Of a stretch of DNA of 64,000 bases, positions 43,495-54,939 are shown piece after piece (the first letter of the stretch is position 1; every line of letters begins with the position of its first letter). A model generated the notes under the pieces. That model ran no database searches and was not told the origin of the DNA. It worked only from the letters and a program-made list of their open reading frames with translations. This DNA comes from Muscardinus avellanarius (Eukaryota; Chordata; Mammalia; Rodentia; Gliridae): NCBI GenBank assembly GCA_963383645.1, contig OY726572.1, positions 24,001,292 through 24,065,291 of the forward strand, given 5' to 3'. The position numbers were made by a program, and so were the translations under genes.

Positions 43495-43880
43495 AGCCTT
43501 CACTTTTTCTAAATGAATAAGTCAAAGTCCTTATGATGGTTGACGAGACCCTTACAGCCTGTCCCTGAAACTTCCTGACCTCATCTCTTACCATTTTTAT
43601 CTGCCATTACTCTGCTCTAGCTACATTATCCTTCTTTCCATTTCTGGGATACTCTAGGCCTTCTCCTGCTTCAGGAATTTGTGCTTGTTACTCTCTGTGC
43701 CTGGCTGTTCTTCCTCAAGATGGAGATACAGCTTATCATCTTATCTACTTCATGTTTCTGCTCAAATGTCACCTTAACAACAGATTTTAACTGACCACTC
43801 TAAAAAGAACTACACCCTACCTCTCCCACCTGTCTTGCTTTACGATTCTGAATAGCACATATTTCCTTCTTACGCATTGT

Positions 43881-43885
<5 letters not shown>
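43495..43885 (+). mobile_element. L2 LINE ORF2 fossil, second part
   Basis: 'aatgaataagtcaaagtccttatgatgg', 'cttcctgacctcatctcttacc', 'tactctgctctagctacattatcc', 'ttgttactctctgtgcctggctgttcttcc', 'tttctgctcaaatgtcaccttaacaacagattttaactgaccac' continue the L2 after the SINE. Confidence 0.85.

Positions 43886-43941
<56 letters not shown>
43886..43941 (+). repeat. (CT)n microsatellite
   Basis: About 28 uninterrupted CT units, sited within the L2 3' region. L2-like sequence resumes after it to about 44010. Confidence 0.97.
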
Positions 43942-43944
<3 letters not shown>

Positions 43945-44010
43945 ATAAGTGGCCAGGAAAGCAGGAGCTTTTCAAAATCAGTTTCTCATGCCACTGTTCC
44001 TAACAATAAA

Positions 44011-45005
44011 CTAATCTTGGAGAATTCAATATGGCTGTAAACTTCCATTATCACTTCAGTATCTGGGCATATAATGTATTTTCTCAAAGATCTATTCATG
44101 CTTTCTTGAATGCCATACTTCAGACCGGCTGCCCCAGGTAGAATTTTGGTTTTCAGTGATGACCCCTGGGTCCTTACCCTACCCCTTCCCACCCTCTGTA
44201 CTCCGAGGGCTGGCCTACATAATCTCCTGTCACGTCACTTGCAGCAGCTTCTTGGCGAGTCTCCCCAGTCTCAGATTTCTCTGAATTCCTATCCAACCAG
44301 AACGATCTATCACAGTGGTTTGCAATCTTTTATTTTTAGTGGCTACTCCTTTTTTTTAAATAACAGACAGACTCATATATAGAACAGAACATCTCCATTT
44401 GTTGCTCTCTCACCTCACCTCAAGACAGCCTCTGAAAAAACAGCCTCTAGAACCCAGGTAGCTATGGACTATAGTTCATAAACTCCTGAACAACACATTT
44501 CAAAAACTTGGCCTGGATGTGCCTTATCACACTAACAGTCAAGGGCTCTGAATGGCCAGAAAAAGTGTTTCCTCTACCTTGGTCATCTATGCAACCTCCT
44601 TTATGACTATTTTATGCCACAATAGTGTGCCTTTCAATATTATTCGCTTACTTACTGTTTTTTCTTAAAATATGCTCACATTTATAATCTTAAAATTAGT
44701 TTGAGGAAGCTAAATCATTATTATCATGACCACAAAGCAAAAACCAGTATGTGCTTTTTTTTATTATGAATAGGAGGGAATCTTACAGTTAAATATGTAA
44801 CTATTCAAATGACAAAGACCGTGTTCATCTATAAGTGTGCACCATGCTGTGGGAGACACTAACCTATAGAACAAAGTCCCAGCTCCTTTATGCAGATTGT
44901 TCAATGCTCCCCAGGACCATGAAGGTTTCTCAGGTTGACCCCATTCTGTTTCACACCTCACCAACTTAGCTCATGCAATTCTCTTTGCCTGGAATTCCTG
45001 CTACA
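44011..45005. other. Unassigned single-copy sequence
   Basis: No recognisable repeat. Open frames of 66-90 codons without recognisable domains. Confidence 0.35.
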
Positions 45006-45009
45006 ACTA

Positions 45010-45480
45010 ACATTTATTTTTAGGTTTTTTTTTTTAAACATATAACTTAAAAACTCAATTGATATAAAAAGAAGCTGTCCTTCCTTCCTAATTCCCACCC
45101 TCCAGAGCAAATATTTTCAGTTTTTTTAAATTGTGATAAAATATGTACAACATCAATTTTACCATTTTATCCACTTTTAAGTGGATAGTTCTGTGACATT
45201 AAGTACATTCAAACTGTTCTGCAATAATCACTGTCATCAGTCTTTAGAATTATTTTTGTTTTCCCAAAAATCAAACTCTGTATCTATTGAGCACTTATTC
45301 TCTAAGTCATCTTTTACCTGGCAACCACTATGCTGTTTTCTGCCTGAGAATTTGACTACTCAAGTCAACTCGCATAAGTGAAATCATACATTTTTTTTGC
45401 CCTTTTGTGAATGAGTTATTTTACTTATGGTTTCAAAAGCCAGCCATGTAACACTTTCAATTCCTTCCAGGTCAGTTTTT
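45010..45480 (-). mobile_element. Old L1 (L1M-type) 3' region
   Basis: On the plus strand: 'aaattgtgataaaatatgtacaacatcaattttaccattttatccacttttaagtgg', 'gtgacattaagtacattcaaactgttctgcaataatcac', 'cctggcaaccactatgctgttttctgcctgagaatttgactactc', 'gcataagtgaaatcataca' are the inverted 3' region of an old L1. Confidence 0.8.
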
Positions 45481-45599
45481 ATGATTATGTTGAAAATTCT
45501 TTTCTCTCTTCTAGGACTGATTCTCTGAATCTTACTCCAGTGTTTTTCTATTCTTTTATTTCAATGTGTCATATCTTCCAATATCTTTTTTAAAAAGGA

Positions 45600-45960
45600 T
45601 GCATAAGTCATAATGTTTCTGAGGCTTTGTATGTATGAAAGAATCTAATATCACATTTAATGGTAATTTTGCTGGGTATAGAAATTTAAGTTGGAAATCA
45701 TTTTTTCATTGGGATTTTGAGTACATTTGTCAACAGACTTCTATATCCCAAAATAAAAGATATTAAGGTAGATGATATTCTGAATCCCTATCATTTTTAT
45801 GACCTGCCTATTTTCTTCTGAAATATTATAGTCTTTCCTTATCTTCTAGTCTTTTGAAAATCTGCAATTCTGTGCTATTCTGTATGACTTGAATATTTTG
45901 GAATTATATTGTGTTTAACACTTTCTGAGGATATTGTGTGCATGTATAAAATTTATTTCT
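45600..45960 (-). mobile_element. Possible further L1M-type sequence
   Basis: 'tggtaattttgctgggtatagaaatttaagttggaaatc' and the following AT-rich text resemble an inverted old L1 segment. Weak, and the boundaries are uncertain. Confidence 0.35.
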
Positions 45961-47095
45961 CTTCCCCACATTGACCAAAACCTCATCCTATCTTTGTTAT
46001 AATTTTCTTTTGAAGTTTAGTCATTGTATTTCTTGTTATAACTGTGATCATCAAATGTATGATGATCTATGTTAAGATTGAGAGAAATTAAAATTTTCAT
46101 GCATGGAAATAGGCTATAATCTTTTACACTTCATAGAAAGGTGATTGGGCCAGCACCTAACAATTACATGAAGAGTCCTAACTGAATACATCAGTAGATT
46201 CTTTTCTTAGCTTTGGCAATCTCCCTAAGAAAGAGTCATCTTTCTTTCCTGAGTAGGTGGGCATGAGCTTAACCTTCACTGCTATGAATCCTAAGGAAAT
46301 AACAGGCTGTCTCACTGTCCAGGATATCGACTCCCTTAAACTCCCAGTGGTTAAGATGAGGCCAACTCGTGTTTTACTTCTTTTTTTCCTATATTACATT
46401 TTGGATCTCTGTATTCTTTTCCTTAGTTGACCTACCTCTAGCCTCCAGCCCTTCCATATGCCACCCCATTGTCTTTTCTCCTTTCTTGTTAGCTCTCAGC
46501 TTAGATATAATGTCCCTGCTATTTTTCATGAAACCAAAAGTTTTACATATCACACAAAAAATACAGTATATATGTAGACCTCTGTATATACGCAGAGAAC
46601 TGAGACCCTTTGAAAATCAAACTCCACATCCTTGAGACCACAGAAAGAGAAAAAAGAAGGAGAGGTGCCCAATCTATGTCTTCCAGAGTTTCAGATCCCT
46701 GACTCTATGATGTCAAATAACAGAAGATTAGAAATGAATATCAGAAAATATTTCAGACTGAAGAAAGCCTTCCAATGTTTATGCACATAGTATATTTTCT
46801 ACTGGAACATACCAAGGTGAACTGAACATATAGGTAGAGTAGAAGGTATATGGCTGCTTATTATTGGAATTAAGATGGGGGGCGTCTTTAGATGTCTTGG
46901 TACCTCATCCACAATTGATTTTGTAGTACTTTTCGGTGATGCACTGCCTCCCCTCCACCAGGGACTTTAGTTTCTAACCTAATCTTATTTGGCCTGGTTC
47001 TCTAAGACAGTCCAAATAGAGCTTTCAGGTTTCTGTGCATTCTGGTATCTGGATATGTCTGACTCACTTAGGGGCTTTCATCTAGTGACAGTAAC
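45961..47095. other. Unassigned single-copy sequence
   Basis: No recognisable repeat or gene. Confidence 0.35.
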
Positions 47096-47099
47096 CATA

Positions 47100-47430
47100 C
47101 CCGATGAGGTCGCCATGTTAAAAAGGACTTAAATGCTTGCCGCCCCCTCAGGCTCTTTGGAGGATGATTCAACCAAAGGAAAAATGGTCAGTGAAAGTTT
47201 GCACCTCCTCCCTCTGACTTCAGTGCATTGCAATAGGGTTACTTTTAATGTGCTTAGCAACAATTAGCTCTTGAAGCTGCAACAGCTGCACAATGCTGAT
47301 GCTCTCCAGATGCAGCAAATGAATTAAATCATGCGATAATTCAATTGGAAAATTGGGCATAATTATGGAGAATGAAGAGTCTGCTAGTCGCCACACGGTG
47401 ACTTGGAGTTCTTGAAACAACAGTGGCGTG
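47100..47430. other. Repeat-free island, candidate conserved noncoding DNA
   Basis: No repeat signature. Around 47320-47370 it packs homeodomain-like cores in one short run ('gaattaaatcatgcgataa', 'ttcaattggaaaattggg', 'cataattatgg'). A CTCF-like word, gccgccccctcaggc, lies at 47139-47153. An open minus-strand frame of 66 codons (47220-47420) has no recognised family. Regulatory role is inference. Confidence 0.25.
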
Positions 47431-47925
47431 GGCTGTTCAGGGAGTTTTTTACTTACTCAGAAACTGATCTGGGTGTTTGCAGGAATCTCAGCCCCCTCTC
47501 TGACAATAAAGGCATCATGTAGCCTGTACTCAGTTAAGAGCTGAGTGCCACCAGAAAAGTTTCCATGTAACTGCAAAACTTTTTGCATATAAACCACCCT
47601 TACTGACAGGATAATGGCTATGCTTCAAATATCTGCTGGTTGATAGCATGCAGAATAAGCAAAGACCAGAGTCCCTAAGAACAAGCAATTTAAGTGTAAA
47701 TCAAAAGAGCTGGTTAAGTAAAAGAATAATAAAACAGAAGACCTTAAACATTCTATTTTAATTAAAAACATACATACTTATATACTAATCTTTTGACATA
47801 GGGTCAAATTCAAGGTTTGTGTCTTCATGTTTAATGTTTTTTTATATTTATCATAAACTTTAATGCACTATCTAGTATTTCCAGTGTGGGTTTATGTAAA
47901 GAGGAATAAGAACCTAGAAATGGTT
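47431..47925. other. Unassigned single-copy sequence
   Basis: No recognisable repeat or gene. Confidence 0.35.
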
Positions 47926-47926
47926 G

Positions 47927-48114
47927 CTAAGGGTGGTGGCATATGTCTGTAATCCTAGTACTTGAGAGGTTACAAAGGAGAATTACAGGTTTGAGGCCAG
48001 CCTCAGCCACTCAGTGAGGCCCTCAGCAATTTAATGAGGGCTACTTCAAAATTTAAAATATAGGGCTGGAGGTGGAGCTCAGAGGTAGAATGCCATTGGG
48101 TTCAGTCCCTAGTA

Positions 48115-48116
<2 letters not shown>
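47927..48116 (+). mobile_element. B1-dID SINE, long type, diverged
   Basis: 'ctaagggtggtggcatatgtctgtaatcctag', 'ttgaggccagcctcagccactcagtgaggccc', an A-rich linker and the ID half 'gggctggaggtggagctcagaggtagaatgccattgggttcagtccctagtactac'. The tail is the CA repeat that follows. Confidence 0.88.

Positions 48117-48158
<42 letters not shown>
48117..48158 (+). repeat. (CA)n microsatellite at SINE tail
   Basis: About twenty-one AC units taking the place of the SINE's A-rich tail. Confidence 0.97.
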
Positions 48159-48160
<2 letters not shown>

Positions 48161-49095
48161 ATCTAAAAATAATTTGAAGAGTATTTTAATTTTAGACTTC
48201 ATAAAGATACTTGCTCTTGTCTTTCCAAAATTTTTTTAGTCATTACACACACAATTTAAGGACCTCCATGCACTGCTTTGTAGTTCTGTCCTACACAACT
48301 CAAGATGGCATTGTCTACAGAGCATTCATAGGAGTTGTGTGCTGACCACATAAGAAATGTCCTCAGTGGTCCTGCCTCATTCAGAATCAATTTCTATCTT
48401 TCTGAAACAATCCACTGAATTTTCACAGAAACAATAGCTCTCTTCTTGCATTGCAATTGAATTTTATAATTACTACAAGTATCTTTTAGCACAAATACAA
48501 TAGACTCTTGGGAAGCTAGCATCTTGGATGGCAGCAGAAATGCACAGGTATGCTGGAGAATTGCCCGCTCACCTTGAGTGTAGAGACTGCTGTGGGCATC
48601 AATCAAGACATTTTATGGAGGGGACAGCCGCAACCGTGACTTCGTAGAGTGGAGGTTAATTAGGAGAGCTTCTCCAGTCTTGTAATTTTAGTGATGCTTT
48701 TAAATGAGTTTGTATTTTATTCTTCATTATTAAAAAATAGCACTTAGAAGTATCAGACCTCTATCCTTTTAGGTCACATATCATTTCTGAGACTCCTTGT
48801 CAAAACTCCCCAGGTGTCAAAAATGCCCTTAGGCTGAGGGCCCCTGGATTAGAGTCTTCTACTCACTGGAGTATCAGATATTATTGATGATGGTTATTAG
48901 TAGAGGTAAAACATTCTCTCTGTGTAACAATGATTTAAAAGCAAAGGGAAGAATGCTGAGAGTATCCAGTGAGAACCACCCCTTTCTATAATGAAAGTTT
49001 TCCCAACATTTTGAACACCATAAGAAACACTGATGTGAAAGAGGAGAAAGCCACCAATATACCTATTTTGGGCTTTTCCCATTTCTTACTCCTTG
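48159..49095. other. Unassigned single-copy sequence
   Basis: No repeat recognised. The part at about 48390-48700 is repeat-free with mixed composition ('gacagccgcaaccgtgacttcg' near 48623) and could be conserved, but nothing decisive is visible. Confidence 0.3.
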
Positions 49096-49102
49096 AGTAT
49101 TT

Positions 49103-49308
49103 TTTTTTATGTGGTACTGGGGGTTGAACCCCAAGGCCATATAGCTCCAAGCTATACTGACAGCCTTGTGTTATATTTTATTTAGAGACAAGGTCTCACT
49201 AAGTTGTGGAGATCCTCACTAAGTTGCTGGGACTGGCTCTAAATCTACGATCCTCGTGTCTCAGCCTCCTAAGTACCTGGACTACAGGTATGTGCTACCA
49301 CACCTGGA
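49103..49308 (-). mobile_element. B1-dID SINE, long type, diverged
   Basis: 'gtggtactgggggttgaaccccaaggccatatagctccaagctatactgacagcc' is the inverted ID half. 'tctcactaagttgtggagatcctcactaagttgctgggactggc ... ctcctaagtacctggactacaggtatgtgctaccacacctgg' is the inverted B1 half. Confidence 0.9.
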
Positions 49309-49325
49309 TCCATTGGCTATTTTTT

Positions 49326-49542
49326 TTTCTTTCTTTTCTTTTTTGTGGTACTGAGGGTAGAGTCCAGGGGCTTTTCTACCTCTGGACTATACTCCAAGAC
49401 CTTTATACTTTATCTAGAAACAGGCTTTCACTAAGTTGCTGAGAGCCTCACTAAGTAGCTGAGGCTGGCTTTGAACCTGTGCGATCCTCCTGTCTTAGCC
49501 TCCCAAGTGCTGGGATTACAAGCGTGAGCCACCATGCCCAGC
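49326..49542 (-). mobile_element. B1-dID SINE, long type
   Basis: T/C-rich tail, ID half ('gtggtactgagggtagagtccaggggcttttctacctctggactatactccaagacc'), linker and B1 half ending 'gcgtgagccaccatgcccagc'. The duplication tccattggctattttt is present at about 49309-49325 and 49543-49558. It inserted against the 5' end of the older copy at 49103-49308. Confidence 0.93.
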
Positions 49543-49639
49543 TCCATTGGCTATTTTTCAATGAATCATATCTTGTCTTTTAATTTGGTCAGACCAGGAA
49601 AAATGTTTTAAATACCTCATTGAAGAATAGTGACCCAGA

Positions 49640-49820
49640 ATAAGATCATATGTTCAAATTATAACTGCCTCTTAATTACTTAAGTTAATTCAAACCTTAG
49701 TTTCCTCATCTATACAAGGGTCATTACAGTAAGTAGCACCGCAGAGTTACTGTAAGGATCAAATACCCTAACACCCTCCATATGACCATATATGTACAAA
49801 TACCCAATAAATGTTTGGAG
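49640..49820 (+). mobile_element. MIR SINE, 3' half
   Basis: 'ttcaaaccttagtttcctcatctatacaagggtcattacagtaagtagcacc', 'agagttactgtaaggatcaaatacc' and 'tacccaataaatgttt' match the MIR 3' half including its end. Confidence 0.75.
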
Positions 49821-51075
49821 AGGACAAAGGATAACCAAAAGTTTATCACAAGGTAAAGGACTTTAGGAAGATGTGTGAGGAATATTTATTTGATGTGAAA
49901 TAGGGAGAAAAATAATATGAAAAGGAATAGTAAAAACAATGTAGTTCATAGTTAAAAATGAATCAACATAGTCCAACAATCCCATGATATAGGCTGGGTA
50001 TTGGTATTCATTTTACAGATAAGAAACTGGTGCCCCCCAAAAAAATAAAGACTTGGCGGACCAGAGTTGGGACTAGACACAGTTAGTGCTTTGCTGATAA
50101 TCCATATAATACTCAGTTTTTAACCATTATAGCAGTACCAGAGGGACTCTGTGACAGACCCTATGCTCCAGATGACCTGCTTTTCCTCTAGAGAGAAGTT
50201 ATACAAGCAGCCAGCACTCCAGGGGACTGCTCTGGACTTTCTAGATCTAGCAGAGCTTCCAAGAAATTGTTTAGAGTGAAACAAGGATGGGGAGAACTTT
50301 TGGAAAAGAAAGCTTAGGTCATGAGGTTTGTGGGCAACACTGAATATGAAAATTGAAACTGGAGACCACCCACGGAGGCTAGAAGCTAGGGTAAAGTAAT
50401 GAGCCCTGAGTTGTTTTATTAGTGGATATGAAATTACAGGAAGTGATATGTTTTGAAGATAAAAAATTTTAAAGGTCTAATGTAACTCTCTAGGCATATT
50501 AAAATATGTTATTTCCATATTCTTCTTGGGTAATCAATCATGCCATAGCAAATTAAGAGTTCTTATTTTTAGCCCTATTAGCTACACAATGATAATGAAA
50601 ATTGATTATAGTCACATTCTGCTCCTTAAGACACTGTCAGTAAATGAACTAAAATGCCCCAGAATCAATCCATTTAAAAAACTGTACCAAACGTTGAAAA
50701 AAAAACCTTCATCAATTACTCTGACATCTGTTAATAAAGAAAAGATGATGAACTGGCTGCTTCTGTCATTGCTAGCTTACCGTAGGCTAAGAAAACAAGT
50801 TATTCTGTTCCACCAATAGAGACATCTTTAAAAAGCTGAATAGATCTATTTCCAGGAATAGAAGTCAGAAAAATATCTAAAAGTATTAATAGAAGAGTTG
50901 GAAAACTAAAAAGAATAAACCATGTTTGTCTTTGAATTGTAGGCCTTAGAAGTCTAAGAAGGTTCTCTGCATTTGGATTAGAGAAAAGCAATCTCAGGAT
51001 GTTTCTGTAGGTAGGAACTTGGCAATGTTGGATTATTGTAGAAGTGCTCGTAGGCATTAAATATGGTGACATTAA
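49821..51075. other. Unassigned single-copy sequence
   Basis: A MIR-like phrase lies near 49978-50060 ('cccatgatataggctgggtattggtattcattttacagataagaaactgg', inverted) but is short. Otherwise nothing recognised. Open frames of 97-103 codons at 50526-51111 have no domain. Confidence 0.35.
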
Positions 51076-51089
51076 TAAATGAGGGAAAG

Positions 51090-51212
51090 TGCCGGGCGTG
51101 GAGGCACACACTTGTAATCCCCGCGCTTGGGAGGCAGAGACAGGAGGAGGATACGCAGATTGGAAGCCAGCCCTGCTGGCTTAAGAAACCCTGTTTCAAA
51201 AAAAAAAAAAAG

Positions 51213-51265
<53 letters not shown>

Positions 51266-51354
51266 TCTTGGACTGTAGCCCAGAGGTAGAAGGGCTTCCA
51301 GGAACCCCAGTACCACCAATAAACAAACAAACAAACAAACAAATAAATAAATAC
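51090..51354 (+). mobile_element. B1-dID SINE, young type, linker expanded to (AT)n
   Basis: Left monomer 'gccgggcgtggaggcacacacttg ... gccctgctggcttaagaaaccctgtttc', then an A-run and an AT repeat in the linker, then the ID half ('cttggactgtagcccagaggtagaagggcttccaggaaccccagtaccacc') and a CAAA-repeat tail. The imperfect duplication aatgaggg(a/g)aag lies at 51078-51089 and 51355-51366. Confidence 0.93.
51215..51259 (+). repeat. (AT)n microsatellite inside SINE linker
   Basis: About 22 AT units between the B1 and ID halves of the same SINE. Self-complementary, so it can form a hairpin or cruciform. Confidence 0.97.
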
Positions 51355-51366
51355 AATGAGGGGAAG

Positions 51367-51549
51367 CTGGGTGCGATGGTGCACGCCTGTAATGTCAGTA
51401 ATTGAAAGGTTGAGCTAGGAGGATCACAGATTTAGGATAGCCCCAGCAATGTAATGAGACTCTCAGCAAACTAGCAAGATCCTGTTTCAAAAGCAAAATA
51501 ACCATGGGTATGTAGTACAGCTGCAGAATGCTTCTGGGTTCAATCCCCT

Positions 51550-51552
<3 letters not shown>
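51367..51552 (+). mobile_element. B1-dID SINE, diverged
   Basis: 'ctgggtgcgatggtgcacgcctgtaatgtcag', 'agccccagcaatgtaatgagactctcagcaaactagcaagatcctgtttc', then the ID half 'catgggtatgtagtacagctgcagaatgcttctgggttcaatcccc'. It abuts the duplication of the preceding younger SINE. Confidence 0.88.

Positions 51553-51600
<48 letters not shown>
51553..51600 (+). repeat. (CA)n microsatellite at SINE tail
   Basis: Twenty-four AC units directly following the ID half of the SINE at 51367-51552. Confidence 0.97.
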
Positions 51601-51602
<2 letters not shown>

Positions 51603-52790
51603 TTCTTTAAAGTGAGGAATTTGAAGAAACTGGAAACAGCCCATGTTGTGGTCCTAATTGAATGGTTTTGTGCTTTATTATAATTTACTGGTTCTTTATG
51701 CTACCCTCTCCAAGCCAATTTTGCACTAGGATAGTGTCTTAGGAGATCCCACATTACCACTGAACTCTTATTAACAATAGATTCCGTGAGGAACTCACCA
51801 AGTCCCCCCACCCCACCAGGACTCAGGGGGCCTAGAGAGGCTCGCTGGTGACCACACAGGGTGAGAGGACAGACTCCTGGGTCTCAGGTCCATGCCCTGT
51901 AGGTTCTGCCGCCCTCACAGTGGAACTGTAAATTCTGAATGCACTTCAGGGATCAAATTCACTAAAAAATAAGCTCACAAATATGTATTTTTTGAACTAT
52001 AACAGTTCTAGACACTCTTTGAAGAAAAAAAGTCGAAAATAAAGTACAGAGATCCATTTCTTTGTCTGAAGGATTAAGTTTAAGCAACTTGAGAAAACAC
52101 TGGGTTAAATCTCAAGTGTCTCAGTACTTCATACATTTCTCTACGGATTGACAGAGGATCATATACTAGTAGAGGCTGAGTCAGAGGACACGAACGTCTT
52201 TGCCACTAAACACCATTTATCCACAAACATTCTCCTCTTATTCTGTCTATAGATCAAAACCAAATGTGCACAAACAAATTCAAATGTGTAGAGGGGATAT
52301 GACAGACACTTTTGTGGGGATGGAAGTGTTTTCCTTTGTTTGTGGTAGTAGTTATATGGCCACATTGTTTATTCATAGAACTGTGCACTACAGAGTGAAT
52401 TTTACAAATGTAAATTTAGAGCTACATCCGAATATGTGTAAAAGGATGAATATAGCATGGCTAACCTAGACACTTATTGTGGGAGGGGGGAAGAGAAAAA
52501 GGGGTGGGGGAGAGGGCACCAAGCACAGTCTGAACACATGCCATTTTCAATATGTTCCACATAAAAATTAAAATATAAATTAAAAATACTTCATTAAACC
52601 TAACCTAAATATACATCAGTGTGTACTCACACACACATGCCACACATGTTAAAGACAAGTCTATGATGAAGTCTCGTTTTTATACCCTCACTGGAATAGT
52701 GGAGGGATTCACTGAATAATACGTACAATCCCTTACAATTCTGATGTTATATAAATGCTCCTAAATCACCCCAACTGAAGCTCTTTAAAT
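51601..52790. other. Unassigned single-copy sequence
   Basis: Includes a G-rich patch at 52480-52516. No repeat family or exon recognised. Confidence 0.35.
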
Positions 52791-52804
52791 TTTCTATTCT
52801 GCAG

Positions 52805-53018
52805 CCGGCATGGTGGTGCACGCTTGTAATCCCCGCGCTTCAGAGGCTTAAACAAGAGGATCGCATAGGTTCGAAACTAGCCTCGGCTACTTAGTGAGGC
52901 TCTCAGCAACTTAGTGAGACCCTGTTTCCAAATAAAGTATAAATAGGTCTGGGAGTATAGCCCGGAGGTAGAAAAGTCCCTGGGTTCCACCCCCAGTCCA
53001 ACCAAAAAAAAAAAAAAA
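52805..53018 (+). mobile_element. B1-dID SINE, mosaic type
   Basis: Its start and 'aggatcgcataggttcgaaactagcc' resemble the young type, but it retains the long 'cctcggctacttagtgaggctctcagcaacttagtgag' segment. Its ID half keeps the canonical 'ccctgggttccacccccag'. The perfect 13-bp duplication ttctattctgcag lies at 52792-52804 and 53019-53031. Confidence 0.95.
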
Positions 53019-53080
53019 TTCTATTCTGCAGAACACTAATAGGAGAGCTAATTATTGTATGTATTTAAAACTGGTGTATG

Positions 53081-53118
53081 CACACACACACACACACACA
53101 CACATACACACACACACT
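53081..53118 (+). repeat. (CA)n microsatellite
   Basis: CA repeat with one 'ta' interruption. Confidence 0.95.
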
Positions 53119-53194
53119 ACCTCTTCTTGTACATAGGGAATATATTGAAAAATGTGTTAAATCTAAATTCCTAACTACTGTAATAGTACTAGAT

Positions 53195-53235
53195 AACATA
53201 TATTACATAGTTACTGTGTGCCAGGCATTTCTACA

Positions 53236-53281
<46 letters not shown>

Positions 53282-53450
53282 ATTTAATATAATAACCCTA
53301 TGAAACTGAATTTATTATCTTGATTTTTATCCATGAGGAATCTGAAACAGAGACAGGTTAGGTGACCTGCTCACAGTAAAACAGCAAGTGAACACTGAAG
53401 CCAGGATTTAAAGCCAGGCCATTTAAGCTGAGTCTGCACTCTCTGCAGGG
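53195..53450 (-). mobile_element. MIR SINE with internal (CA)n expansion
   Basis: 'catagttactgtgtgccaggcatttctac' and, after the CA repeat, 'aataaccctatgaaactgaatttattatcttgatttttatccatgaggaatctgaaacagagacaggttaggtgacc ... ggatttaaagccaggcc' are two ends of one inverted MIR. Confidence 0.75.
53238..53279 (+). repeat. (CA)n microsatellite within MIR
   Basis: Twenty-one CA units, splitting the MIR at 53195-53450. Confidence 0.97.
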
Positions 53451-53945
53451 AGACTCAGGATCCAATGCGTGGAGGAGGGACAATCTATACTCGGTGCAGA
53501 GGTGGATCTGAAGGTTGGATCCCACCAGTCTCTACCTTAGACTGTGTCGTCCTTGATTCTCATTCACCATCCAATCAGGTCACTCATTTTTGTGTGAAAT
53601 AAAATTGTTCAGAGCAGAATTCTTAGAAATTCATTCCAATTTATATGAGAAGCATGCCATCTCCTTGATCTACTCCCCACTTTAGGCACCCATACAAAGC
53701 CTTTACCAAGGACTTGGCTATCTTGAAGCCCTACTTGAAAAATTATAGGGAAGATGAACCAATTGGGAGGATCCTCTGCAACCAGATCCCTCATCATGCC
53801 ACTCACTTGTTAGTGGCTTTAAGATTACTGGTTGGATCCCAGAGTCTTAAAGGAGCAACAAACTAAGGCAAAATAGAGTGGGAAGGAATATAAAACCTGG
53901 ACTAGAAAGACAATGCAGCAAGACCAGGGACTGCCAGCTGGTAAG
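53451..53945. other. Unassigned single-copy sequence
   Basis: No recognisable repeat or gene. Confidence 0.35.
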
Positions 53946-53949
53946 TTAG

Positions 53950-54125
53950 AAAGAGTACCTGGTTTGGAGTCAGAAGTCCTGGTCTTAATACCAGGGATAT
54001 CTTTCAGTAGAAACATGACTTTGGATCTGCTCAAAGACCTTATCTATAAAAGGAGGATAGCACAGAGAGTCGTTGTGAAGCATAAAGCTAAATCTTTGAA
54101 AATGATGTGCACATTGTAAAACATA
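53950..54125 (+). mobile_element. MIR SINE
   Basis: 'gagtacctggtttggagtcagaagtcctggtctt', 'cttatctataaaaggaggatagcacagagagtcgttgtgaagcataaagc' and '...gatgtgcacattgtaaaa' follow the MIR order. Confidence 0.65.
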
Positions 54126-54935
54126 CTGCTTAGAGGAATAAAACTGAAGAAGTACCAAATGAAGGTGCTTGAGCAAAGAAGCCAGGGGGTCTGGGAGCGT
54201 GGACATGGACGAGTCATGATTACGCTCCTCTCAACAAATACCTGGCTCGGTAAATAAAAAAGAGCTCTGTTGCCAAAGGCAAAACAAAAACATCAAAACA
54301 GAACTGTGGGTCTATGTGTAGATATGCCTGAAAGTCACTTCTAAAAGAGACCTGGAAGAAAGGACGGAGAATGTTGAAGCTGGAGAGAAACTCCTCCCAG
54401 AGAGACATTGAAAGATGACAACTTAGGTCACGGTGGCTGAAGAGAAGACAATGATTTGTTGTCTGAATCTCCAGCCAAGATAGGACTGTAACTAATGAGG
54501 TTGTTCTAGTTACAAAGGAAGCATTCAGCCCCCTAATGAAAAAAATTCTTTGGCAATTGGCGTTAGGGAAAGAAAAAACAAACCAGCAGCTTATTATTAG
54601 TTCCACAGCAAGTTAATTAATTTTTGCTAGTCACTTCAGGTCACTTGCTGGACTGAGCATCTGTCTCACTCAACTGAACAGCTGGAGAGATGGCTGGCGT
54701 CTCTGCAGGCCATGCATATGTCCAGTTCTGGGAGTAGGAGATGGGACCAACTACAAAGCTGAAAATAAAAGTGAGCTTCTGGGGTTTTTCTTCTCTCCTC
54801 CTCACTGTCTACTAAGTCTAGGAAACACAATGATAATTCCAGGAGAAACAAAGACAATAAAAAATATTTAAAATGAGCGTATGTCTGTCTCTGTATCACT
54901 CATTTGAGAAGCACAGTGAAATGTTCCCATAAGCA
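54126..54935. other. Unassigned single-copy sequence
   Basis: No repeat recognised. A minus-strand open frame of 128 codons at 54220-54606 is cysteine/phenylalanine-rich with no recognised domain, and it is probably chance. Confidence 0.35.
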
Positions 54936-54939
54936 TTGA

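Noticed and set aside
54220..54606. Minus-strand 128-codon frame
   Set aside because: No recognised motif, no splice or promoter context, and single-frame openness only.
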